This document shows, one piece after another, positions 24,538 to 33,226 of a stretch of 38,219 nt of DNA (position 1 is the stretch's first letter; the number at the start of each line of letters is the position of its first letter). The position numbers were made by a program, and so were the translations under genes. Origin of the DNA: an uncultured Gammaproteobacteria bacterium (GTDB taxonomy: Bacteria; Pseudomonadota; Gammaproteobacteria; Arenicellales; JAANXG01); the NCBI GenBank assembly GCA_947259175.1, contig CAMYKW010000039.1, positions 1-38,219 on the forward strand, read 5' to 3'. The notes under the pieces are model-generated. The model was not told the DNA's origin, did not search any database, and saw only the letters and a list, made by a program, of their open reading frames with translations.

Positions 24538-26490
24538 TTATTCGCCCATGCCCATGTCGATGTACCCGGAGGGGCACACCTCGGCACAGATGTGACAGCC
24601 CACGCACTTGGCGTAGTCGGTGTCCACGTAGCGACCGGTGGTGGATTTGTCCTTCTTAACCCGGAACACCGCGTCCTGGGGGCAGAAGATCATGCAGTTG
24701 TCGCACTCGAAGCACATGCCGCAGCTCATGCAGCGATCGGCTTCCTGCTGCGCCTGCTCGTCGGTGAGGCCGTAGTGGCGCTCCTCGAAGTGGCCCAGCA
24801 CCTCCTCGGGTCCGGGCACCTTGGCCTCGCGCTTGTGCCGCGGGGTGTACTCGAAGTGGGCGAGGAACAGCTTGTCCGAGGACACGATCTCGTGGGCCGA
24901 GCGGTCCTCGTAGTTGTGCACCGCGAAGTCCGCGTCGGACGTACCCCAGGACTGGGTGTGGTCGTACTCGCGGGGCGACAGGCCGCTCTCGTTCAATTTG
25001 GACAGCAGGTTGAACCGGTGCACATCGACCTTCGGCCGCTTGCTGAGCTCCTTGTCCATGACGTAGTGATCGATGCTCTCCGCGGCGATCGACGCCTGGC
25101 CGATGGCGGTGGTCAACAGGTGCGGGCGGATGATGTCGCCGGCGACGAAATGGCCGGGCCGGTCCGGCACCTGGTAGTGCTTGTCGGCGTCGATGAAGTG
25201 ACGCTCGTTGCCCAGCTCCTCGATGCCGGTGAGATCGCCGCCCTGGCCGATGGCGGACACGACCAGGTCGGCCTCGAGTTCGAATTCGCTGCCTTCGACC
25301 GGGCTCGGAACGCCGCGGTCGTCCACCTTGCACTTGGCCATCTTCATACCGATGGCGCGGCCGTCCTCACCGAGGATCACCTCCAGCGGCATCACCCCGT
25401 TCAAGATCGTCACCCCCTCCTGCAGGGCGTCCTCGACCTCGTGCTCCGTGGCGGTCATTTGCTCGCGCTCGAACAGCGCGGTGAGGGTCACGTGGGCGCC
25501 CTCGCGGGCCGCGGCCACCGCGGCGTCGTGGGCGACGTAGCCGCCGATCACTTCCTCGGGACGGTCCTTGGCGTGCACCTGGTCGATCTTGCCCAGGCGC
25601 CGCGCCACCGACACCACGTCGATGGAGGTGTCGCCGCCGCCGACGCACACCACCTTTTCCGCGGTGGTCTGCAGCGTGCCCTTATTGAACGCCTCGAGAA
25701 ATTTTACGCCGTTGACGCAGTTGGGCGCGTCGTTGCCGGGCACCGGCAGCGGGCGGCCGGTCTGGCAGCCGATCGCCCACAGCACCGCGTCGAATTCCTT
25801 CTCCAGCTCCTCGATGGTGATGTCCTCGCCGACCCGGGTGTTGGTGCGTACCTCGATGTCGCCGAGCTCGATGATGCGTTGTATCTCGCAGTCGAGGTAG
25901 TTGCGCGGCGTGCGGTAGCCGGGGATGCCGTAACGGAACATGCCGCCGAGCTCCGGCTGCATCTCGATGATGGTCGAGGCGTGACCGAGGCGGCGCAGTT
26001 GATAGGCCGCCGCAAGACCGGCGGGGCCACCGCCGATGATGCCGATGCGCTTGCCGGACAACGGCGGTGGCGCCTCGAACTTGAAGCCTTCCTTGAACGC
26101 GGTGTCGCCGATGAACTGCTCCACCGCGTTGATGCCGACGAAGTCCTCGACGTTGTTGCGGTTGCAGCCGTCCTCGCACGGGGCCGGGCACACCCGCCCC
26201 ATCATCGACGGAAACGGGTTGGCGTCGGTGGAGCGCCGGAACGCGTATTCCTGCCAACTGACGTCCGCGGGGGGCTTCTCAATGCCGCGCACGATCTGCA
26301 GCCAACCGCGGATGTCCTCGCCGGACGGGCAGCTGCCCTGGCACGGCGGGGTGCGGTGCACGTAGGTCGGGCACTTGTGGGAGTGATCGGCCTCGAAGAT
26401 CGCCTCCTGCCACCGGGTGCGTATGTAGTCACCATCTTTGAACGTGCGAAACGTTAAGCCTTTTTTGATCTCGTCCTCAGCGGTCGCCAT
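24538..26490 (-). CDS. dsrL: DsrL, NAD(P)H:acceptor iron-sulfur flavoprotein
   Basis: This 650-aa protein is related to the small subunit of glutamate synthase. The N-terminal part has the Cys clusters CPTYVHRTPPCQGSC and CPAPCEDGC. An FAD-binding GGGPAG lies near residue 153, and a nucleotide site (CVGGGDTSIDVV) follows further on. The C-terminus carries a ferredoxin domain with CMSCGMCFECDNC and CVGCHICAEVC. In oxidative Dsr systems DsrL accepts electrons from DsrAB and passes them to NAD+, and it is essential for sulfur globule oxidation. Its presence marks the pathway as oxidative. It is cytoplasmic and lies between dsrK and dsrJ as expected. Confidence 0.96.
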   Translation of the reverse strand: MATAEDEIKKGLTFRTFKDGDYIRTRWQEAIFEADHSHKCPTYVHRTPPCQGSCPSGEDIRGWLQIVRGIEKPPADVSWQEYAFRRSTDANPFPSMMGRVCPAPCEDGCNRNNVEDFVGINAVEQFIGDTAFKEGFKFEAPPPLSGKRIGIIGGGPAGLAAAYQLRRLGHASTIIEMQPELGGMFRYGIPGYRTPRNYLDCEIQRIIELGDIEVRTNTRVGEDITIEELEKEFDAVLWAIGCQTGRPLPVPGNDAPNCVNGVKFLEAFNKGTLQTTAEKVVCVGGGDTSIDVVSVARRLGKIDQVHAKDRPEEVIGGYVAHDAAVAAAREGAHVTLTALFEREQMTATEHEVEDALQEGVTILNGVMPLEVILGEDGRAIGMKMAKCKVDDRGVPSPVEGSEFELEADLVVSAIGQGGDLTGIEELGNERHFIDADKHYQVPDRPGHFVAGDIIRPHLLTTAIGQASIAAESIDHYVMDKELSKRPKVDVHRFNLLSKLNESGLSPREYDHTQSWGTSDADFAVHNYEDRSAHEIVSSDKLFLAHFEYTPRHKREAKVPGPEEVLGHFEERHYGLTDEQAQQEADRCMSCGMCFECDNCMIFCPQDAVFRVKKDKSTTGRYVDTDYAKCVGCHICAEVCPSGYIDMGMGE

Positions 26491-26548
26491 ATGTACGTCT
26501 CCAAATCCAGAATTAAGTCTTTAACTCTACTCGTAAGTCAGGGTGTAC

Positions 26549-28051
26549 TCAGTGTTCGCTGCCCATCACCAGCGCATCGCCCACCAGCTGGTGCACGCTG
26601 ATGATCATGTCCATGCCCATGCCGTAGTACGGCAGCACCTTGGTGAACTGGCTCTTGCAGATCGCGCAGATCGCCGCCATGTGGGTGACGCCGTCCTCGT
26701 CGATGACCTTTTTCAACGCCTCCATGCGCGGCACCGCGCCCTTGACGCGCAGCTCCAGCAGGTCGTCGGTCAACAAACCGCCGCCGCCGCCGCAGCAGAA
26801 GGTGTTCTCGTGGATGGTCTCCGGGGCCATGTCCACGTAGTGATTGCACGAGGCCTTGATCAGCTCGCGGGGAATGACGAACTGCCCGCCGGGCATCGAT
26901 CCCATGCGCGAGGCGCGGGACACGTTGCACGAATCGTGGAAGGTCACCACCTTGTCGTCGTTGGCCTCCTTGTCGAACTTCAGCGCGCCTTTGTGGATCA
27001 GGTCGTAGGTGAACTCGCAGATGTGCTGCGGCACCGGATAGCTGGGATCGAGAAAATCGAACGGACCGATCAGGGTGTTCCAGAAGCTGTAGGCGACGCG
27101 CCACGCGTGGCCGCATTCGCCGACCACGATGCGCTTGACGCCCAGATCCAGGGCCGCCTGGCGGATGCGCATCGCCACCTTCTGCATGTTTTCGTAGTTG
27201 CCGATGAAGATGCCGAAATTGGCCGCCTCCGATGCGTAGGAGCTCAGGGTCCAACTGATGCCGGCCTGGTGGAACACCTTGCCGTAGCCGATCAGGCCGT
27301 CCACATGGGGCTCGGCGAAAAAGTCCGCCGACGGGGTGACCAGCAGCACGTCGGCGCCTTCCTGGTCCAGCGGATACTTGACGTCGATTTCGAGGTCTTC
27401 CTGGACTTCTTCCTCCAGGCCTTCGAGGGTGTCGGCCAGCGCCGGCTCGGGCAGACCCAGGTTGTTGCCGATCTTGTGAACCTTGGCGATGATCTCGTTG
27501 GAGTATTTCTGGCCGACGCCGATGTGGGCGAGGATCTCGCGCCCGGCCATGGTGATCTCGGCGGTGTCGATGCCGTACGGGCAGTACACCGAGCAGCGGC
27601 GGCATTCGGAACACTGGTGGTAATACTTGTACCAGTCGTCGATGACCTCCTCGGTCAGCTCCACCGCCCCCACCAGCTTGGGAAAGTATTTGCCCGCCAG
27701 GGTGAAGTGGCGGCGGTACACCTTGCGCAGCAGGTCCTGGCGCGCCACCGGCATGTTTTTCGGGTCCGCGGTGCCCAGGTAATAGTGGCACTTGTCGGTG
27801 CACGCGCCGCATTTCACGCAAGAATCGAGGAACACCTGCAGCGAGCGGTATTTGCCGAGCATCTCGCCCATCTTGTCGATGGCCTTGTCCTTCCAGTCGT
27901 CCACCAGCTCGCCGGGAAATCCCAGCGGTTCCTGGTGCTCCGGCTTGGCCACGAACGGCTTGCTGTGGGCCATGGCGCCGGGATCGATCGCCGGGATGAT
28001 CGGGATATCCTGGAGCGTCGGAGTTGCGAATTCTTCCTTAGCCTTAGCCAT
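26549..28051 (-). CDS. dsrK: DsrK, HdrD-like catalytic iron-sulfur subunit
   Basis: This 500-aa protein is related to heterodisulfide reductase HdrD. Two [4Fe-4S] motifs are seen (CVKCGACTDKC and CSECRRCSVYC). A CCG-type region follows, with GECGHAW, FHDSC and CCGGGGG, the last binding the special cluster thought to act on the DsrC trisulfide or disulfide. It is cytoplasmic, bound to the membrane through DsrM, and the next gene upstream is dsrM (29 bp). The start at 28051 has only a weak ribosome site. Confidence 0.96.
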   Translation of the reverse strand: MAKAKEEFATPTLQDIPIIPAIDPGAMAHSKPFVAKPEHQEPLGFPGELVDDWKDKAIDKMGEMLGKYRSLQVFLDSCVKCGACTDKCHYYLGTADPKNMPVARQDLLRKVYRRHFTLAGKYFPKLVGAVELTEEVIDDWYKYYHQCSECRRCSVYCPYGIDTAEITMAGREILAHIGVGQKYSNEIIAKVHKIGNNLGLPEPALADTLEGLEEEVQEDLEIDVKYPLDQEGADVLLVTPSADFFAEPHVDGLIGYGKVFHQAGISWTLSSYASEAANFGIFIGNYENMQKVAMRIRQAALDLGVKRIVVGECGHAWRVAYSFWNTLIGPFDFLDPSYPVPQHICEFTYDLIHKGALKFDKEANDDKVVTFHDSCNVSRASRMGSMPGGQFVIPRELIKASCNHYVDMAPETIHENTFCCGGGGGLLTDDLLELRVKGAVPRMEALKKVIDEDGVTHMAAICAICKSQFTKVLPYYGMGMDMIISVHQLVGDALVMGSEH

Positions 28052-28080
28052 GTGTGTGCCCGTGATACTTGAACCTTTAT

Positions 28081-28796
28081 TTAGTTACCCGCTGTGCGCG
28101 TCGCGTCGAGCTTCGCCGCCCACGGCGCCAGATGCCGGCGCTCGCGCGGATCGTCGGGCTGATTGCGCGTCGGGCTGAAGAACAGCCCGGGCACGTGCAG
28201 CAGTTTGCTGAACGGGAAGATGATCATCAGCGCCAACACCAACAGCAGGTGGATCAGCAAGAACGGATCCGCCGGCAGCGGCTGCCAGTCAAAGCGCATC
28301 AATCCTAAGAAAAACGCCTTCACCGCGACGATGTCGGTGCGCGCGACGAATTTCATCAACAGGCCGCTGCCGCCGATGGCGATCAACAGCACCAGCATCA
28401 GATAATCCGACGGCGCCGAGATGTAGCGCAGGCGGTCCACCAGCGAACGCCGCGCCAGCAGCCCCAGCAGGCCCAACACCATACCAGGGCGGCGACGAAC
28501 CAGATCGGTTCGGTGAAGTAGCGCAAATGGCGAACCAAGACAATGAACAGACCGAAGTGAAACAGCCAGCCGAACAGCCAGCTCCATTTGCTGCCTTTAA
28601 AAAGGCTCTCGAAGAACACCACCTCGCGAAACAGGCGCGCCACCACCCCGCCGCGGGTGGTCGGCGCGGGGGTGGTGGGGATCTTCAGCGGCGCCGGGGT
28701 GCGCGCATACTGGCGGATCTTCACTGCCAGACCCGCCACCAGGATCACGGTCGCAGCGTAGAACAACAGAGCGAAAATCGCAGTCAACACCGACAT
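28081..28796 (-). CDS. dsrM: DsrM, NarI-like cytochrome b subunit, interrupted by a frameshift
   Basis: The first part (28796 to about 28485) encodes a membrane protein start with two helices and His-rich FHFGLFIVLVRH. It then runs into nonsense (WCWACWGCW). The second part continues in another frame from about 28482 (MVLGLLGLLARR) with the remaining helices and LIHLLLVLAL and SKLLHVPG His motifs. Together they make one normal DsrM of about 239 codons, so one base appears missing near 28,483. DsrM binds b hemes and links DsrK to quinones, and the flanking dsr genes look intact. A sequencing error is more likely than true loss. The second part has no ribosome site. Confidence 0.85.
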
Positions 28797-28831
28797 GGGC
28801 GAAGCCTTCCCCTACAGGATTGTTGCGCACG

Positions 28832-28848
28832 CGGGGGCGGCGCCCCCG
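28832..28848 (-). promoter_or_regulatory. Perfect GC hairpin in the dsrC-dsrM gap
   Basis: CGGGGGC and GCCCCCG pair perfectly around a 3-nt loop, 15 bp after the dsrC stop. No U-run follows. It could act as a leaky terminator or protect the 3' end of a dsrABEFHC transcript, which would fit the much higher DsrC demand known in sulfur oxidisers. Confidence 0.5.
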
Positions 28849-28863
28849 GTTTGCGGAAGCGCC

Positions 28864-29196
28864 TTAGACGCAGCCGGTCGGCTTGGGCAATCCGGCGTAC
28901 TTACAGGCCTGCTTGGCCGGGCCGTACGGGAACAGCTCGTAGAGGTATTTGCTGTTGCCCTTCTCCTTGCCGAGCCGCTTGCCGATCGCCTTGGTCAGCA
29001 CGCGCACCGCCGGAGCGATCTGATACTCTTCGTAGTACTCACGCAGGAAGTTGATCACTTCCCAGTGGTTTTCGGTGAGGTCGCAATCGTCCTCTTTCGC
29101 CATGAAGTCGGCGACCTCGGGGTTCCAGTCGGCCAGATTAGCCAGATAACCTTCTTCGTCGGTTTCGTAGGTCTTGCCAGCAATTTCGAATGCCAT
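28864..29196 (-). CDS. dsrC: DsrC, sulfur-carrier protein of sulfite reductase
   Basis: This 110-aa protein has the full C-terminal arm: Cys98 and the penultimate Cys109 spaced as C-x10-C (ACKYAGLPKPTGCV). These two cysteines carry sulfur as a persulfide or trisulfide and can form a disulfide; DsrC gets sulfur from DsrEFH and feeds DsrAB and DsrMK. A strong CAGGAG site precedes the ATG. It lies in its canonical place after dsrH. Compare the cysteine-free paralogue at 35823. Confidence 0.97.
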   Translation of the reverse strand: MAFEIAGKTYETDEEGYLANLADWNPEVADFMAKEDDCDLTENHWEVINFLREYYEEYQIAPAVRVLTKAIGKRLGKEKGNSKYLYELFPYGPAKQACKYAGLPKPTGCV

Positions 29197-29229
29197 TGTC
29201 TTGGTCTCCTGATAGATAGGGGTAGACAG

Positions 29230-29532
29230 TTATAACCAGGATTGAACGCGATCGCTGTTGGCGGCGAGATCGACGAAACCGTCGTATCCGACCACCTCGA
29301 CCCCGTCAATCAATCGATCTTCCTCGATCCCCCGGGCCTTGAGATCCGGGCCCAGAGCGTACACGGTATAGTCGCCAAGCGCCTGTACCATCTTCTGCTC
29401 GACGGCGGTGCCTTTGACCGCCGCATACACACCGTCCTCGAGCAGCAGGATCTCGCTCCCCGGCTTCGCCAGGCGCAGGCAGGTATCCAGACTGTTCTTC
29501 TCGAAAGGCGACTTATTGATTGTATGCAACAT
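29230..29532 (-). CDS. dsrH: DsrH, TusB-like sulfur-relay subunit
   Basis: This 100-aa protein of the DsrH/TusB family starts MLHTINKSPF and has the central LLLEDGVYAAV motif. It forms the DsrE2F2H2 hexamer with the two genes just upstream; its residue Cys18 lies near the position of the conserved DsrH cysteine. The complex passes sulfur from rhodanese/TusA proteins to DsrC. It begins 10 bp after the dsrF stop. Confidence 0.95.
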   Translation of the reverse strand: MLHTINKSPFEKNSLDTCLRLAKPGSEILLLEDGVYAAVKGTAVEQKMVQALGDYTVYALGPDLKARGIEEDRLIDGVEVVGYDGFVDLAANSDRVQSWL

Positions 29533-29542
29533 CGTCAGATTC

Positions 29543-29953
29543 CTAGTAGTTCAGGATTACGTCTTGTTGTTCCATGAGATCCGCCAGCTCGTCCCGGCTC
29601 ACGATGCGAATCGACGGTTTCTCATTATAGTCGTCGTCCTCGTCCTCGTAGGTCAGATCCATCAGATCGTCTTCGCCCAGGCCCCGCTGCTCCAGGGATT
29701 CCTTGTCCACGTACAGCTTGGTCACCTCGTAGTCGCCCAGCGCGCGATACGTGGGGGAGAAGTTCTTCATATTCGAGTCCTTGGTGTCCTGGCCCTTCTT
29801 CAGCTGAAACACCCCGTCGTCGATAAAGGCCATGCACACATCCTGGTCGAACGCGGCGCCGATCAGCACCACCTCGAGGCCTTCCAGCGCATAGACCGTC
29901 CCGTAGGGCGCGCGCCGGTTCACATACATGAATTTTTTCGCAGCGTCTGACAT
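29543..29953 (-). CDS. dsrF: DsrF, TusC-like sulfur-relay subunit
   Basis: This 136-aa protein is of the DsrF/TusC family (YVNRRAPYGTVYALEGLEVVLIGAAFDQDV). It carries an acidic insert (TYEDEDDDYNE). It is a structural partner in DsrEFH, without the catalytic cysteine of DsrE. The ATG follows a perfect AAGGAG, 14 bp after dsrE. Confidence 0.95.
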   Translation of the reverse strand: MSDAAKKFMYVNRRAPYGTVYALEGLEVVLIGAAFDQDVCMAFIDDGVFQLKKGQDTKDSNMKNFSPTYRALGDYEVTKLYVDKESLEQRGLGEDDLMDLTYEDEDDDYNEKPSIRIVSRDELADLMEQQDVILNY

Positions 29954-29967
29954 ATCCCGCTCCTTAT

Positions 29968-30360
29968 CTAATCACCAAACGCCATCAGACGGTCGGCCTT
30001 GATCCCCATCTCGATCAACTGCCCGAGGCCGGAGATGCGAAAACCCTCGGCGATGTTGTTCGCGTCTTTACCGTGGCGCTTGGCTTCGTCTTCATCGACG
30101 ATCCCGCGGCGCTGGGCGGCGGCGACGCACACCACCAGGTCCAGGTCATGCTCCTTGGCCAACTCGCTCCACAGGTTGACGATATTGCGGTCGTCCTGGG
30201 GCGGGGTGGTCAGCCGCGTGCCGTTATTGACGCCGTCGTGATAGAAGAACACACGCACGATTTCGTGGCCCTTTTCCAACGCCGCCTTGGTGAAATTGAA
30301 CGCGGTGTCGGCGGCCTGATGCTGATAAGGGCCTTCGTTGACGAGGATAGCGAATTTCAT
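29968..30360 (-). CDS. dsrE: DsrE, catalytic subunit of the DsrEFH sulfur transferase
   Basis: I chose the ATG at 30360 (130 aa) rather than the TTG at 30366. It has an upstream CGGA, and it makes the active-site cysteine (LDLVVCVAAAQ) residue 78, the same number as in Allochromatium vinosum DsrE. That Cys binds the mobile sulfur. The gene starts 12 bp after the dsrB stop and is followed by dsrF and dsrH, its complex partners. Confidence 0.95.
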   Translation of the reverse strand: MKFAILVNEGPYQHQAADTAFNFTKAALEKGHEIVRVFFYHDGVNNGTRLTTPPQDDRNIVNLWSELAKEHDLDLVVCVAAAQRRGIVDEDEAKRHGKDANNIAEGFRISGLGQLIEMGIKADRLMAFGD

Positions 30361-30372
30361 GGCCAAATCCGA

Positions 30373-31452
30373 TTACAGTCGAATGTAGGTAGACGAATTG
30401 AGGCTCTTGCGGGAGCCGCGCCAGTTGTCGATGTGGTACTTGGTGAACGGCAGGCCGGTCAATTCGAAAAACCGCGGCCAGCCGATGCGGTCGATCCAAT
30501 CGTTGACGCGTTCCCAATCCTTGGCGTCTTCCTTGTAGGCGAGCAGGATCTTCTTCACGATCGCGGTGGCCTCCGGCCAGCGCGGCGGATTGTTGGGCAC
30601 GCCCGCGGCGACCAGTTTCTGGAAGCTCGGCTTGCTGCGCGCGTTGGAGTGGTTGCCGCCCACCCAGACCGCCAGCTTGCTGTGTTCGGGATCGTTGATC
30701 TGCATCGGCGGACAGGGCGGATAACAGGCGCCGCAGCAGATGCATTTTTTCTCGTCCACCTCCAGGGTCGGCTTGCCGTTCACCTGGGCGGGGCGGATCG
30801 CGGCCACCGGGCAGCGCGCCACCACCGACGGGCGCTCGCAGACATTCGCGACCAGGTCGTGGTTGATCTTCGGTGGCTTGGTGTGTTGCACGTTGATGGC
30901 GATGTCGCCCTGCCCGCCGCAGTTGATCTGGCAGCAGGAGGTGGTGATGTGCACGCGATTGGGCATGTCGCAGTTTTTGAACTCTTCGATGAGCTCATCC
31001 ATCATCGCCTTGACCACGCCGGAGGCGTCGGTGCCCGGAATGTCACAGTGCAGCCACCCCTGGGTGTGGGAGATCATCGCCACCGAGTTGGCGGTGCCGC
31101 CGACCACGAAGCCGGCGCCTTCCAGGGCGTCGATCAGCGGTTCGACCTTGCCCTCGTCCTCGATCATGTATTCGATGTTGCTGCGGATGGTGAAGCGCAC
31201 ATAGCCGTCGGCGAACTCGTCGCCGATCTCGCACAGCTTGCGCAGGGTAAACACATCCAGAATGCGCTGCGTGCCGGCCTTGACGGTCCAGATCTCGTCG
31301 CCGCTGTGGGCGATGTGGCGGAGCACGCCCGGTCGCGGATGCTCGTGGTATTTCCACCGACCGAAATTCTTGAGCATCACCGGATGCATGTACTGAAAGC
31401 CGTCCGGACACCCGGACTCGATCGGACTGCGCATCTCTTTTTTCTGCGCCAT
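30373..31452 (-). CDS. dsrB: DsrB, dissimilatory sulfite reductase beta subunit
   Basis: The ATG at 31452 (359 aa) follows GGAGGTCCAC and gives the family's usual start MAQKKEMRSPIESGCPDG. The frame is open further upstream to 31551, but those 33 residues are Arg-rich and translate the intergenic hairpin. It holds a siroheme/[4Fe-4S] region (SCCQINCGG, then CERPSVVARCP) and an inserted ferredoxin motif (CICCGACYPPC). With DsrA it forms the cytoplasmic siroamide-heme reductase that, in reverse, oxidises sulfur to sulfite. Confidence 0.96.
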   Translation of the reverse strand: MAQKKEMRSPIESGCPDGFQYMHPVMLKNFGRWKYHEHPRPGVLRHIAHSGDEIWTVKAGTQRILDVFTLRKLCEIGDEFADGYVRFTIRSNIEYMIEDEGKVEPLIDALEGAGFVVGGTANSVAMISHTQGWLHCDIPGTDASGVVKAMMDELIEEFKNCDMPNRVHITTSCCQINCGGQGDIAINVQHTKPPKINHDLVANVCERPSVVARCPVAAIRPAQVNGKPTLEVDEKKCICCGACYPPCPPMQINDPEHSKLAVWVGGNHSNARSKPSFQKLVAAGVPNNPPRWPEATAIVKKILLAYKEDAKDWERVNDWIDRIGWPRFFELTGLPFTKYHIDNWRGSRKSLNSSTYIRL

Positions 31453-31495
31453 GTGGACCTCCGAAAAACCCTGCTTGACGTTTAGGTTCTGTTTC

Positions 31496-31516
31496 CGGGG
31501 CGGTGGCGCCGCCCCG
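31496..31516 (-). promoter_or_regulatory. Perfect GC hairpin in the dsrA-dsrB gap
   Basis: CGGGGCGG and CCGCCCCG pair over 8 bp around a 5-nt loop, about 32 bp after the dsrA stop and about 44 bp before the dsrB ATG. No U-run follows. An RNA-stability or processing site is more likely than a terminator because dsrB must be expressed with dsrA. Confidence 0.45.
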
Positions 31517-31547
31517 CGTGTTCGTTGTCGTTGGGAGCGCGCGCGCC

Positions 31548-32810
31548 TCAACCGGCGACGGCCTTCTCCTCCGCTTTACGGCTGAACCATTTCTCCGCTT
31601 CCTCGTCCCAGCCGTCCATACGCACGTAGGACGATTCGCGGGGGTGGGAAACCATGTTGGGATCGACGTCGACGCCGATGCCTTCGAGGAAATTCACCAG
31701 GCCGATGCGCTCGATCATCTCGCCGCAGCGCTCGTGCTCGAGGCCGTTTTCCGCCCAGAAGTCGATGGTCTCTTCGGCGAGCTCGGTGATGCGCTCGTAG
31801 TCTTCCTCGGTATCCAGCTTCATGAACGGCACGATCACGGTGCCCATGAGATCGCCGATCTTCAGCGTGCGCTTGCCGCCGATCAGCACCGAGACCCCCT
31901 TGTCGTCGCCCGGGGACAGGGCCTTGGGCATCACGTTCAGGCAGTGCATGCACTTGACGCAGTTGCGGTCCTGGATGTCGATGGTGTCGTCGTCTTTCAG
32001 CGACATACAGTTGGTCGGGCAGCGGGTGATGACGTTGTCGATCACGTACTGGCGGCCCTTCTTGCCGACGTAGGCCTTGACTTCTTCCTGGTCGACCTTG
32101 ATCTCGTCACGCCAGGTGCCGATCACCGCGAAGTCGGCACGCTCGATGGAATTCACACAGTCGTTGGGACAACCCGACACCTTGAACTTGAATTTGTACG
32201 GCAGCGCGGGGCGATGCACGTCGTCGGTGAAATTGTTCACCAGCGTACGGTGAGTCTTGTGCTCGTTGGCGCAGGACTGCTCGCAGCGCGCCGATCCGAC
32301 ACACGACATCGCGGTGCGCACACACGGGCCGGCGCCGCCCAGATCCCAACCGTACTCGTTGATCTCGTCGAAGAAGTGCTGGGTGTTGTCGGTGCTGGTG
32401 CCGATGAACATGATGTTCCCGGTCTGGCCGTGGAAGGTCACCAGGCCCGAGCCCCACTTCTCCCAGCTGTCTCCCAGCTGGCGCAGCATGTCGGTGGTGT
32501 AGAAATTGCCCGCCGGCGGCTGTACGCGCAGGGTATGAAATTCCCTGGACTCCGGGAATTGCGCGCCGACCTCGGAGAACCGCGGGATGATGCCGCCGCC
32601 GTATCCGTACACGCTGACCGTGCCGCCCTTCCAGTAACCCTTGCGGGTTTCGTAGGAATGCTCCAACTGACCCAACAGGTCGTTTGCGATCCCGTTGATG
32701 CGTTGATCGGAATGCTTGTCGCGCAGTCGCTTGATGCCGGAAATGAAGCTCGGCCAGGGGCCGTTCTCCAGTTCATCGAGCATCGGCGTGTCGTGGGTCG
32801 ATTTCGCCAT
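31548..32810 (-). CDS. dsrA: DsrA, dissimilatory sulfite reductase alpha subunit
   Basis: This 420-aa protein carries the siroheme-coupled [4Fe-4S] ligands as C-x5-C (CVGSARC) and C-x3-C (CPNDC). A ferredoxin insert follows (CPTNC and NCVKCMHC). A GAGGAG site precedes the ATG. It is the first gene of the minus-strand operon and diverges from the plus-strand dioxygenase-like gene across 416 bp. With DsrB it catalyses sulfur-to-sulfite oxidation in the cytoplasm. Confidence 0.97.
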   Translation of the reverse strand: MAKSTHDTPMLDELENGPWPSFISGIKRLRDKHSDQRINGIANDLLGQLEHSYETRKGYWKGGTVSVYGYGGGIIPRFSEVGAQFPESREFHTLRVQPPAGNFYTTDMLRQLGDSWEKWGSGLVTFHGQTGNIMFIGTSTDNTQHFFDEINEYGWDLGGAGPCVRTAMSCVGSARCEQSCANEHKTHRTLVNNFTDDVHRPALPYKFKFKVSGCPNDCVNSIERADFAVIGTWRDEIKVDQEEVKAYVGKKGRQYVIDNVITRCPTNCMSLKDDDTIDIQDRNCVKCMHCLNVMPKALSPGDDKGVSVLIGGKRTLKIGDLMGTVIVPFMKLDTEEDYERITELAEETIDFWAENGLEHERCGEMIERIGLVNFLEGIGVDVDPNMVSHPRESSYVRMDGWDEEAEKWFSRKAEEKAVAG

Positions 32811-32968
32811 GGTGTTGCTCTCCTCGTTCTTCGTGCCTGCTGGTCAGCGAGTGAATGTGTACGAAAACGCGGCGTTGTCAGCGGCTTCGCGGCGCCCGTT
32901 GTGGGTTCCGCGCCAACACCGGAAAAAAGCACGGCCGGATTGTATTTTGCTTCGCCCACCGGACGCAC

Positions 32969-32983
32969 CCTCCTGATGGGAGG
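32969..32983. promoter_or_regulatory. Short hairpin in the dsrA leader region
   Basis: CCTCC and GGAGG pair around TGATG. It lies inside the probable dsrA 5' region, close to the larger dyad. Function unknown. Confidence 0.3.
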
Positions 32984-32999
32984 AAATCGGGTTTACCTG

Positions 33000-33017
33000 C
33001 TATCCCTTAAGAGATAG
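33000..33017. promoter_or_regulatory. Dyad operator candidate between dsrA and the divergent genes
   Basis: CTATCCCTTAAGAGATAG is a palindrome with one mismatched pair. It lies 190 bp before dsrA and 210 bp before the dioxygenase-like gene, so a bound regulator could act on both. No regulator gene is in the window. Confidence 0.4.
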
Positions 33018-33182
33018 GCTGTATTTTTGGCAGCCCGCCGCCGGCGCGGCGCAACCCGCGTCGGTCCGCTCAAAGTGCCTGAAAAGCAAAGACATTAGGC
33101 CCCGGGGTCAGCCGTGGCGGGCGCGCCGTCGACGACGCCCGCGCGGCGCCCGCGCGGCCGGCGCCCTACCCCGTTTGTCGGG

Positions 33183-33211
33183 TTAACGGCCGCCATCGGC
33201 TTCATTACAAT
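33183..33211 (+). promoter_or_regulatory. Sigma-70 promoter of the accessory gene set
   Basis: TTAACG and TACAAT are separated by 17 bp. Transcription would start near 33218, only about 9 nt before the ATG at 33227, and there is no Shine-Dalgarno, so the first gene would be nearly leaderless. Confidence 0.55.
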
Positions 33212-33226
33212 CCGCGCCCTTCAACC

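Larger units (their letters stand above)
32811..33226. other. Divergent intergenic control region of dsr and the accessory gene set
   Basis: This 416-bp region separates dsrA from the plus-strand gene set. It holds dyads at 32969-32983 and 33000-33017, a plus-strand promoter at 33183-33211 and a minus-strand TACAAT (32939-32944) that could be a -10 for dsrA but lacks a good -35. The stretch 33100-33175 is extremely GC-rich. Confidence 0.6.

Noticed and set aside
24301..28072. Plus-strand frames of 718 and 509 codons across dsrL and dsrK
   Set aside because: They are opposite real dsr genes and arise from high GC content; no motif or ribosome site supports them.
28081..28796. Two separate overlapping membrane genes instead of one dsrM
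   Set aside because: Each piece matches half of one DsrM, and the first half degenerates into Trp/Cys-rich nonsense past the shift.
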